Source: Thermomicrobiales bacterium (GTDB lineage: Bacteria > Chloroflexota > Chloroflexia > Thermomicrobiales > UBA6265). Taken from it: a DNA stretch of 6,155 nt. This document shows, piece after piece, positions 1 to 5,064 of this stretch. Within the stretch, counting starts at the first letter, position 1, and the number at the start of each line of letters is the position of its first letter. The translations under genes and the position numbers were made by a program. Location: contig JAWKPF010000068.1 of assembly GCA_041390825.1 (NCBI GenBank), forward strand, positions 1-6,155, written 5' to 3'. The notes under the pieces are model-generated. The model saw nothing but the letters and a program-made list of their open reading frames with translations. It searched no databases and was not told the origin of the DNA.

Positions 1-671
1 GGCAGTTCACCGCCGACGCTGCTCACGAACTGCGCACCCCGCTCGGCTTCATGCGCAGTCAGGTCGATCTCGCGCTCCGCCGGCCCCGGTCGGACATGGA
101 ATACCGGGCCGCGCTCCAGGCGTTGGATGGCGACATCGACCGTATGACCCGGCTGGTCACGGCATTGCTCACGATTGCTCGCTCAGAAAGCGGTCAACTC
201 GTTGTGCATCGGGTTCCCTTCGATGCGCAGGCATTCATCCGCGCACGCATTGATTCGTATGCCACGCTCGCGACAGCGCATCGGATAGCCCTCGAAGATG
301 AGTCGACACCTGCGTTTCTGGTGGCCGACCAAGATCTTCTCGGCCAGGCACTTTCCAACCTGATCGACAACGCCTTCGCCCACACTCCCGATGGTGGATC
401 GATTGCCATCGGCTGTGCGTCCGACCCGGATCGCGTGCGTTTCTGGGTGGTAGATACCGGTCCTGGCATACCTCCAGAGCATCAGGAGCGGATCTTCGAC
501 CGGTTCTATCGCGTCGATCCAGGGCGTCCGCGCGGCACAGGCGGCGCTGGCCTCGGTCTCACCATCGCCCGGAGCATTGCCGAAGCCCATGGTGGGTCGA
601 TCTCCCTCACGAGTACGCCCGGCTCCGGCGCCCGTTTCGAGATCGATTTGCCGAACGCCGCCCCTGCGTAG
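1..671 (+). CDS. Sensor histidine kinase, C-terminal part (5' end cut by window)
   Basis: Sensor kinase of a two-component system: it autophosphorylates on a histidine and passes the phosphate to a response regulator. Complete codons begin at base 3 and give 222 residues before the TAG stop. The visible protein opens inside the HisKA dimerisation helix with the H-box FTADAAHELRTPLG; the phospho-acceptor His is residue 8 (codon 24-26). The HATPase_c domain follows with N-box LSNLIDNAFAH (Asn about 123), G1 box DTGPGIP (about 151-157), F-box RIFDRFYR (163-170) and G2 box GAGLGLTIA (from 181). All catalytic elements look intact. Signal-input, membrane and HAMP regions must lie upstream of the window, as probably does the response regulator. 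The next gene on the same strand encodes a secreted protein 128 bases away. ATG 51 lies after the H-box and is not the true start. Subfamily and stimulus cannot be told. Confidence 0.95.
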   Translation, partial: QFTADAAHELRTPLGFMRSQVDLALRRPRSDMEYRAALQALDGDIDRMTRLVTALLTIARSESGQLVVHRVPFDAQAFIRARIDSYATLATAHRIALEDESTPAFLVADQDLLGQALSNLIDNAFAHTPDGGSIAIGCASDPDRVRFWVVDTGPGIPPEHQERIFDRFYRVDPGRPRGTGGAGLGLTIARSIAEAHGGSISLTSTPGSGARFEIDLPNAAPA

Positions 672-726
672 CCGCGACCTCGACCGCCCGGCTCCGTTTC
701 ATGGTCATTTCATCGTCCTCACCGAC

Positions 727-741
727 TGTGTCCCTGACACA
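727..741. repeat. Perfect 6+3+6 dyad upstream of the secreted-protein gene
   Basis: TGTGTC, a three-base CCT spacer, then GACACA form a perfect inverted repeat in the 128-base gap between the kinase stop and the GTG start at 800. It lies about 60 bases before the start and has no T-run after it, so it does not look like an intrinsic terminator. It could be an operator half-site pair or a small RNA hairpin. A dyad of this length can also arise by chance. Confidence 0.3.
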
Positions 742-785
742 TGCGTGTCCGAGCAATTCGTTCTTACCAATCCACCTCGCCAATG

Positions 786-792
786 AAAGGAG
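786..792 (+). promoter_or_regulatory. Shine-Dalgarno AAAGGAG that fixes the GTG start at 800
   Basis: AAAGGAG is a near-perfect anti-16S match ending seven bases before GTG 800. The open frame extends upstream to ATG 701, but the residues encoded there are not signal-peptide-like and that ATG has no comparable site. This ribosome binding site is therefore the main reason for choosing 800. Confidence 0.85.
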
Positions 793-799
793 CACTCTC

Positions 800-1522
800 G
801 TGAAACACGCGATTCTGGCGGCAATCTTGTTGCTCGTGCTCGGCGGTTCCACCGTTCGAGCTCTACCAGCCACACCGGCGGTCGATCCATCGACATTCAG
901 CACGAATGTGACCAATCCCTATTTTTCGCTGCCGATCGGCGCGGTGCGCATCTACGAAGGAGAGGAGACCGACCCCGACACTGGCGAGACGCATCGTTTC
1001 CGCGTCGAAGAAACCGTTCTCGCCGAGCTTGCCGAGGTCATGGGCGTCCCGGTTGTGGTCCTGCAGGTGCGGGAATTCGAGGACGGCAAGCTGATCGAAG
1101 CGACTCGCGACTACCACGCCCAGCACGAAGATGGCAGCGTCTGGTATTTCGGTGAGGATGTCGACAACATCGAAGATGGCGTGGTTGTCGATCACAATGG
1201 CTCCTGGCTCGCTGGCGAAGGAGACAATCAGCCGAGTCCCTTCATGCCGGCCGATCCGCAGCCATTCGACACCATTCCGCAGGAGCAGGCTCCCGGTCTG
1301 GCCGAGGATATCTCCACTGTGGTGCAGACCGATTTGTCCGTGCAGGTGGCTGCCGGCGCGTTTGCCGGCTGCATCTGGACAGTCGACGTCAACCCATTGG
1401 AGGTCACCTCTGAGTTCAAGACGTATTGCCCAGGCCCCGGCCTGGTGCGAGAGGAGAACGCGGCCGGCGTGATCGAGCTGGTCAGCATCACCCTGCCCAA
1501 ACCGGCGACTCCTGCTGCCTGA
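800..1522 (+). CDS. Secreted hypothetical protein with TNPYF motif
   Basis: A 240-residue exported protein of unknown function. It starts with GTG behind a strong Shine-Dalgarno. Residues 1-21 form a signal peptide: Lys2-His3, then a hydrophobic stretch AILAAILLLVLGG, with likely cleavage after the Ala at 21 or 24. There is no lipobox Cys. The mature part opens with DPSTFSTNVTNPYFSLPIG and later has RDYHAQHEDGSVWYFGED, a pattern I recall from secreted or lipoprotein families of unknown function in Actinobacteria and Chloroflexota (memory, not searched). Two cysteines, residues 191 and 210, could form a disulfide outside the membrane. The mature protein is acidic and has no recognisable catalytic motif. 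A sensor kinase lies upstream and a methyltransferase follows after 43 bases. Being a kinase-linked envelope sensor or a kinase-regulated product are both possible but unproven. Confidence 0.85.
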   Translation: MKHAILAAILLLVLGGSTVRALPATPAVDPSTFSTNVTNPYFSLPIGAVRIYEGEETDPDTGETHRFRVEETVLAELAEVMGVPVVVLQVREFEDGKLIEATRDYHAQHEDGSVWYFGEDVDNIEDGVVVDHNGSWLAGEGDNQPSPFMPADPQPFDTIPQEQAPGLAEDISTVVQTDLSVQVAAGAFAGCIWTVDVNPLEVTSEFKTYCPGPGLVREENAAGVIELVSITLPKPATPAA

Positions 1523-1529
1523 TCATGCG

Positions 1530-1559
1530 GGGACATTTGCCCGCCTGGAACGCGATACT
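1530..1559 (+). promoter_or_regulatory. Possible promoter for a leaderless methyltransferase mRNA
   Basis: GGGACA at 1530-1535 and GATACT at 1554-1559 each match four of six bases of the -35 and -10 consensus, with an 18-base spacer. The -10-like box ends six bases before ATG 1566, which would put transcription start at or near the start codon. That would explain why no Shine-Dalgarno is visible before this gene. A small GCGGG/CCCGC hairpin (1527-1531 with 1540-1544) overlaps it. The evidence is pattern only and weak. Confidence 0.3.
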
Positions 1560-1565
1560 GGCAAC

Positions 1566-2129
1566 ATGAATCACGACGACCATGTTCGCCTGATCGCCGC
1601 CGGTATTACTCATCCGGGCGGAATCTGGGCCGATTTCGGCGCGGGGTGGGGCGCGTTCACGTTGGCTATTCGGGAACTGACTGGTCCGGAGGGCGAGATC
1701 TTTGCGCTCGACCGGGACCGGTCGGCACTGGGCTCGCTGCGGGAGCGCATGATCGAGCAGTTTCCGGGGACCTCCCTCCATCTGATCGACGGCGATCTCC
1801 GCCACCCGCCGGAGATGCCGCCGCTGGACGGAATCGTGGCGGCGAACTCGCTGCATTACGTCGACCGAACGCAGCAGGCCGCGACCCTGCAGCGTTGGAG
1901 CAGCTTGCTGAAACCGGACGGCTGCATCGTGCTGGTGGAATACGACACCAGCCGATCGAGCTCGTGGCTCCCCTATCCGATCTCGTTTCGGCGGCTTGGG
2001 CAAATCGCGCGGGAGGCGGGATTGCCGGATCCGCGCTTGCTGGCGACGCATCCGTCGCAATGGGGCGAAGGGATCTATTCGGCGGTGATGGAGATGATCA
2101 CCTCCAAATCAGGACGTCAGCTTGGCTGA
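1566..2129 (+). CDS. Class I SAM-dependent methyltransferase
   Basis: A 187-residue class I (Rossmann-fold) methyltransferase that would transfer the methyl group of S-adenosylmethionine to an unknown acceptor in the cytoplasm. Motif I is ADFGAGWGAFTLAI (residues 22-35), the glycine-rich SAM loop. The acidic residue ending strand 2 is in IFALDRD (Asp49). A GDLRHPP segment at 76-82 resembles the adenine-contacting loop. DGIVAANSLHYV (88-99) is strand 4, and LKPDGCIVLVEY (115-126) is the strand 5 hairpin. The length is typical of compact Methyltransf_11/25-type enzymes without an added substrate domain, so the substrate cannot be predicted. ATG 1566 gives Motif I at the usual depth but lacks a good Shine-Dalgarno. 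Its last 13 bases overlap the 3' end of the convergent minus-strand gene. Confidence 0.88.
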   Translation: MNHDDHVRLIAAGITHPGGIWADFGAGWGAFTLAIRELTGPEGEIFALDRDRSALGSLRERMIEQFPGTSLHLIDGDLRHPPEMPPLDGIVAANSLHYVDRTQQAATLQRWSSLLKPDGCIVLVEYDTSRSSSWLPYPISFRRLGQIAREAGLPDPRLLATHPSQWGEGIYSAVMEMITSKSGRQLG

Positions 2130-2422
2130 GAGATGTCGAGTTTGTAGTTCGTACCATCGTCGTCGACAAAAAACTTCGGATCGAGTCTCCCGCTAAACGA
2201 AGCAATGGTTCCGTTTCGCCGAACATTGACATGAACATTGAAGCGACGGTTCCCGGTCGAGTCCAGAAACGAGAGCACCATAGAAATCACACGTGTGCCG
2301 TCAGGAAGCGTGACCTCACGAGATTTGTTCTTCTCGCAACAGGTATAGTTTTCCCGAAGCGCCCGCTCCACCATTCCGGAGCGATTGAAGCGCTCACGCA
2401 TCTCGTCTGGCGATATCCACAT
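2117..2422 (-). CDS. Hypothetical protein, 101 residues, divergent small-gene pair
   Basis: I do not recognise this gene. From ATG 2422 it encodes 101 residues beginning MWISPDEMRERFNRSG, with an N-terminal helical-looking part (to about residue 25) holding a CC pair, then a beta-rich part with EVTLPDGTRVISMVLSFLD, NRRFNVHVNVRRNG and the C-terminal DPKFFVDDDGTNYKLDI. The alternating hydrophobic strands and turn-like DG and NG pairs look like a real folded domain. The frame continues to 2578, but those extra residues are serine-rich and are the antisense of the neighbouring plus-strand gene, so I excluded them. An internal ATG at 2401 is an alternative start. No clear Shine-Dalgarno precedes either. 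Three 60-base lines within it count 50-52% GC, below the other genes. It converges on the methyltransferase with a 13-base overlap. Existence is likely; function is unknown. Confidence 0.6.
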   Translation of the reverse strand: MWISPDEMRERFNRSGMVERALRENYTCCEKNKSREVTLPDGTRVISMVLSFLDSTGNRRFNVHVNVRRNGTIASFSGRLDPKFFVDDDGTNYKLDISQPS

Positions 2423-2747
2423 GACTGCGGCAACGTTCGAAGCCAGTCTTTTTGAGCACCTGAGCACCCTCTTCAGTGGCAGATCGACGGTGCGCGACTT
2501 CAGGCATTGGTTCAGCAGCACCTCGTGGGAGTCCGACGAAGAACTCCCCGACGAACTGTACGAACTGGCCTCAGACATCGAGCACCTTGGATATATCCGC
2601 GACAGCGATATCTGGGACGATGCAGCCTATCTGCGGAACCTTCGGTCCGAGGTCGAGACCTATTGCGAGGCACCGGGGGACACCAAGACATCCTCTCCAG
2701 GACGCGCTCTGGACCCCGATCAGTGCGTTAGGACGCGCGTCGCCTGA
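2421..2747 (+). CDS. Hypothetical small acidic protein with FRHWF motif
   Basis: A 108-residue cytoplasmic protein without signal peptide or membrane segment. The first part, about residues 5-35, reads EASLFEHLSTLFSGRSTVRDFRHWF and is followed by an SWESDEELPDELYELASDIEH acidic helix region. This order (short helix, SG turn, x-F-x-x-WF, Trp, acidic helix) resembles a family of small uncharacterised bacterial proteins with the pattern LxxFLxGxxxLxxFxxWF, which I know only as hypothetical and cannot name. ATG 2421 is preferred because the family pattern begins right after it. TTG 2385 behind GGAG (2378-2381, only three bases away) is the alternative. The start overlaps the start of the divergent gene on CATG 2420-2423. 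The last 20 or so residues are not conserved-looking. It ends 38 bases before the convergent VOC gene. Confidence 0.65.
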   Translation: MTAATFEASLFEHLSTLFSGRSTVRDFRHWFSSTSWESDEELPDELYELASDIEHLGYIRDSDIWDDAAYLRNLRSEVETYCEAPGDTKTSSPGRALDPDQCVRTRVA

Positions 2748-2785
2748 CCGTACGACTTGCAGCGGAACCGTCCTCACTCGTCCGT

Positions 2786-3583
2786 TCAATTCGTCGTGAT
2801 GAGGTGCACGTCCGGGAAGCCGGGAACTTCGAGCCGGGTGCCGGGGAATTCGGGGCCGGTATCGACGGTGAGGAAGAGCTGGTAGATGCTGTCGCCGAAG
2901 GTTTGATGGTAGGTGGCAAGCGGCGAGTTGTCGTCCTGGTGTTGGACGAGGTCGATCCAGTATTCGTGCACGAAGTAGCGCCAGCCTTGCTGATGACCTT
3001 CGTACCCGTGATCGAGCGCCGAAACCGGGGCGGAGAACATCTGGCCGTAGGGGACGGTGGCCGCGGTCACGTCGGCTGTCACGATGGTCAGGCCGGTGAT
3101 GCCCTTGACGCCGTTTGCATGCTCGGCTTCCTTGCCGGTGGGGACGCGGAGCGCGCGGTCGGTCACATCCTGAATGAGGAATGGCAGAAAGACGGGCGGA
3201 TCGGTTCGCAGCGCGGCCGATTTCCACTGGAGTTGCTCGCCGTCGGGACGAAGACGAGCGCCGTCTTTGCGGTCGACCGCGAAAATTTCCAGCGCGGCGA
3301 GCCGGTCCAGCTCGTGGTCGAGCGCGTCGGCGCCGACCGCGAACGTGACGAATCCCTCCTTGCCGCCCATCTTCTCGAACCAGGGATGGCCTTTGGCGAG
3401 CTCGGCATCCTCGATCCCGATCAGCTCCAGGTAGGACCCGTCTGCAAAGGGGATGAGCGCGTTATGGGTGCCGGTGGGATGCGATCCGCCCGGGGTGACG
3501 GTGAATCCAGCCTCCTGGAAGGCCGCGCTGGCGGTCGTGAGAAGATCGACGGCAATGACGATATGGTCGATACCGGTCAGCAT
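2786..3583 (-). CDS. VOC / glyoxalase-like domain protein
   Basis: A 265-residue protein of the vicinal oxygen chelate superfamily, most like the Glyoxalase_3-type domain. The N-terminal module has TGIDHIVIAVDLL (residues 3-15), FQEAGFTVTPGGSHPTGTHN (22-41) and FADGSYLELIGI (46-57). The second module starts near KGITGLTIVTADV (160-172) and contains FVHEYWIDLVQH (204-215). In this superfamily a metal is held by His and Glu residues on paired beta-alpha-beta-beta-beta modules. His7 and Glu53 are the natural first-module candidates, which is inference. Members act as lyases, isomerases, dioxygenases or binding proteins, so no substrate is assigned. ATG 3583 is supported by a GAGGAG Shine-Dalgarno. 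It lies 94 bases downstream of the acyl-CoA dehydrogenase-like gene on the same strand, probably in one operon. Confidence 0.88.
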   Translation of the reverse strand: MLTGIDHIVIAVDLLTTASAAFQEAGFTVTPGGSHPTGTHNALIPFADGSYLELIGIEDAELAKGHPWFEKMGGKEGFVTFAVGADALDHELDRLAALEIFAVDRKDGARLRPDGEQLQWKSAALRTDPPVFLPFLIQDVTDRALRVPTGKEAEHANGVKGITGLTIVTADVTAATVPYGQMFSAPVSALDHGYEGHQQGWRYFVHEYWIDLVQHQDDNSPLATYHQTFGDSIYQLFLTVDTGPEFPGTRLEVPGFPDVHLITTN

Positions 3584-3590
3584 GTGAGCA

Positions 3591-3596
3591 CTCCTC
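3591..3596 (-). promoter_or_regulatory. Shine-Dalgarno GAGGAG of the VOC gene
   Basis: On the minus strand GAGGAG ends seven bases before ATG 3583. This spacing is ideal and fixes the start of the VOC gene. It also allows independent translation from a message coming from the upstream flavoprotein gene. Confidence 0.8.
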
Positions 3597-3625
3597 GATC
3601 ATGGTTGGAGACGGGATGGTTCTGC

Positions 3626-3646
3626 GTCCAGGGTCCAGAGTCCAGA
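3626..3646. repeat. Three tandem GTCCAG-type heptads
   Basis: GTCCAGG, GTCCAGA and GTCCAGA follow each other without gap in the spacer between the flavoprotein stop and the VOC start. They differ by one base from the GTCCGGA heptads at the right end of the window. The array overlaps a seven-base-pair inverted repeat, CCAGAGC (3642-3648) with GCTCTGG (3660-3666). That repeat would give an 11-base-loop hairpin just after the flavoprotein stop on the minus strand, but no T-run follows it. Confidence 0.65.
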
Positions 3647-3677
3647 GCGGTTGGTTCGGGCTCTGGGTGCGAGCGTT

Positions 3678-4889
3678 CTACTCCACGCCCAGCGCTGCCT
3701 TGCCGATCGTGGTGAGCGCGACGTCGTCCATCGGCGGATTGCCAAGACCGGCGCGGACATCGCGGAAGTAACGTTCCAACGGGTTGGATTTGAACAGGCC
3801 CACCGAGCCGACGACGCGCATGGCCTGGTCGGTGACGGCGATGGCGTTGTTGGTGGCAATGTACTTGGCGGCGGCGAACCGCCAGGCGAACGATTTCCGT
3901 TCCTCTGGCAGACGCTCGGCCAGCTCGGCGGTGCCATAGAGGACGGAATTGGCTTCCAGCAGCAGGAGATCCATCTGGGCGACGCGGTGCTGGACGGTTT
4001 GCAATTCGGCAATCGCCTTGCCGCCCTGGGCGGTGGGCCGACGATTCTTGGCGAAATCGACCGCGAAATCCCGCGCGGCGGTAGCGACGCCGAGGAAGAC
4101 AGCGCTGCCGATCAGATTCCAGGGGCCGAGATCACCCGCGGGCAGACCGGGCGCTTGCGGCAGGCGGTTGCCATCCGGGACGATCACATGATCGAAGATG
4201 ACATCGTTGCTGCCCGTGGCGCGCATCGCCATGGTGTCCCAGGTGTAATCGACCTGAACGCCGGGCGAATCCATCTTGACCAGAAAGGTGCCGCGGGCCG
4301 GCTCGGCATTGCCATCGATGACGGTCAGCAGCACGACGCCCCAGGTGAGCGCGGGCGACAGGGTGGAAAAGGTCTTGCGGCCATCGATCACCCAATGGTC
4401 GCCCTCGCGGGTGGCAGTCGTTTTGTAGAGACCGCCGCGGCTCGGGCTGCCGAGGTCCGGTTCGCTGGCGATGCTGTTGATCAGCGCGCCGTGCTCGACG
4501 ATATCGCGCAGCACGCGTTCGCGCAGCTCCGGCGGCCATTGCATGTTGCTGGCGACGCCGGCGGTTTGCAAATGGTGCATGGTCGAGCTGAGCCCCACCG
4601 ACCCATCGCCCCAGCCGATTCGCTGCTGCCCGAGCATCAGCTCGAGCGGGGTGGCGCCGAAGCCGCCGAACGCTTCCGGGACGGCCAGCGCGAGATAGCC
4701 GCTCTCCTTCAACGCGTCATAGGTATCGAAGGGAAAGGTGTTCTCCCGATCGTGCCGTTCGGCGTTGGCCGCGGCGATGGAGGCCATGCGGTCGGCCAGC
4801 TCGATGACATACGCCTGCCGCTCGGTGGTGGGATAGGGCGCGGGCGGCGGCGACGCGGATAGAGCGGTTTCGAGAAGGGTGTTGGTCAT
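3678..4889 (-). CDS. Acyl-CoA dehydrogenase-like flavoprotein
   Basis: A 403-residue soluble flavoprotein of the acyl-CoA dehydrogenase superfamily, full length for the family. The N-terminal helical domain includes SGYLALAVPEAFGGFGAT (63-80). The middle beta domain has INSIASEPDLGSPSRGG (137-153), HWVIDGRKTFSTLS (165-178) and WDTMAMRATGSNDVIFDHV (217-235). The C-terminal helical domain ends with ERYFRDVRAGLGNPPMDD (372-389). Classical acyl-CoA dehydrogenases carry their catalytic Glu about nine residues after the Arg of a RDAK-type motif; here that region reads RAGLGNPPMDD with Pro. This fits side branches such as DszC-like monooxygenases or other atypical members, so desaturation of an acyl-CoA should not be assumed. 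The N-terminus starts right after a TAGAGT box, with only a weak Shine-Dalgarno. It heads a probable operon with the VOC gene. Confidence 0.9.
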   Translation of the reverse strand: MTNTLLETALSASPPPAPYPTTERQAYVIELADRMASIAAANAERHDRENTFPFDTYDALKESGYLALAVPEAFGGFGATPLELMLGQQRIGWGDGSVGLSSTMHHLQTAGVASNMQWPPELRERVLRDIVEHGALINSIASEPDLGSPSRGGLYKTTATREGDHWVIDGRKTFSTLSPALTWGVVLLTVIDGNAEPARGTFLVKMDSPGVQVDYTWDTMAMRATGSNDVIFDHVIVPDGNRLPQAPGLPAGDLGPWNLIGSAVFLGVATAARDFAVDFAKNRRPTAQGGKAIAELQTVQHRVAQMDLLLLEANSVLYGTAELAERLPEERKSFAWRFAAAKYIATNNAIAVTDQAMRVVGSVGLFKSNPLERYFRDVRAGLGNPPMDDVALTTIGKAALGVE

Positions 4890-4895
4890 AGTCTC

Positions 4896-4901
4896 ACTCT
4901 A
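4896..4901 (-). promoter_or_regulatory. Possible -10 box (TAGAGT) six bases before the flavoprotein ATG
   Basis: On the minus strand TAGAGT fits the TANNNT pattern and ends six bases before ATG 4889, the spacing seen in leaderless transcripts. There is no good -35 match at 16-18 bases upstream, where the repeat element lies. Weak evidence, but the spacing matches the box before the methyltransferase gene. Confidence 0.3.
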
Positions 4902-4913
4902 CGAAAGCAGGCG

Positions 4914-5064
4914 GCACGCGGCACGCAGCAGGCAGATCGATCCGTGATCTCCGATAGAGCTACGCGACGATGCATTCGCGCAACTACCAGCTGCCGAGGC
5001 GGGCAAATCCTTCGTTCCTCAGAATGACAGCGGATCTGCATGCCGCCTGCTGCCAGCCGCGTGC
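4914..5064. repeat. Intergenic element with imperfect terminal inverted repeats
   Basis: The 174-base spacer between the flavoprotein and aldolase genes is bounded by related ends. The left end (4914-4944) carries GCACGCGGC, then GCAGCAGGC, then AGATCGATCCG. The reverse complement of the right end (5031-5064) carries GCACGCGGC, then GCAGCAGGC, then GCAGATCCG in the same order, with a few indels. A 10-base exact pair, GCAGGCGGCA at 4907-4916 and TGCCGCCTGC at 5041-5050, supports the same symmetry. The core (4945-5030) has no open frame and contains an ATCCTTCG-type motif at 5007-5029. It looks like a small non-autonomous or structured interspersed repeat; no target-site duplication was recognised. 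Confidence 0.55.
5007..5029. repeat. ATCCTTCG...GAATGACA-type interspersed motif
   Basis: The stretch begins ATCCTTCGTTCC and ends CTCAGAATGACA. I recall close variants (CCTTCG, then CTCAGGATGACA) scattered through intergenic regions of environmental bacterial genomes, but cannot check this here. Its CCTTCG core also appears in the reverse complement of the units at 5996-6092 (CCCTTCGCTACG). It sits inside the inverted-repeat element between the flavoprotein and aldolase genes. Confidence 0.35.

Noticed and set aside
701..799. Longer start at ATG 701 for the secreted protein
   Set aside because: The extension would bury a textbook signal peptide inside the protein, while a strong Shine-Dalgarno sits seven bases before GTG 800.
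1527..1544. Intrinsic terminator after the secreted-protein gene
   Set aside because: The GCGGG/CCCGC stem is only five base pairs with an eight-base loop and is not followed by a T-run.
1646..2455. 269-residue plus-strand frame overlapping the methyltransferase and the minus-strand small gene
   Set aside because: It runs through two better-supported genes in another frame, and its Gly/Arg/Ala-rich composition is that of a shadow frame.
2423..2578. N-terminal extension of the minus-strand small gene up to 2578
   Set aside because: Those 52 residues are serine-rich low complexity and lie antisense to the conserved-looking part of the plus-strand gene. The coherent protein begins at MWISPDEM.
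2804..3715. 303-residue open frame on the plus strand opposite the VOC gene
   Set aside because: Antisense of a protein with clear VOC motifs; composition is low-complexity Gly/Val/Glu and no motif is visible.
3651..4862. 403-residue open frame on the plus strand opposite the acyl-CoA dehydrogenase-like gene
   Set aside because: It is the antisense of a well-supported gene. Its translation is rich in Gly, Arg and His with no family motif, as expected from a high-GC mirror frame.
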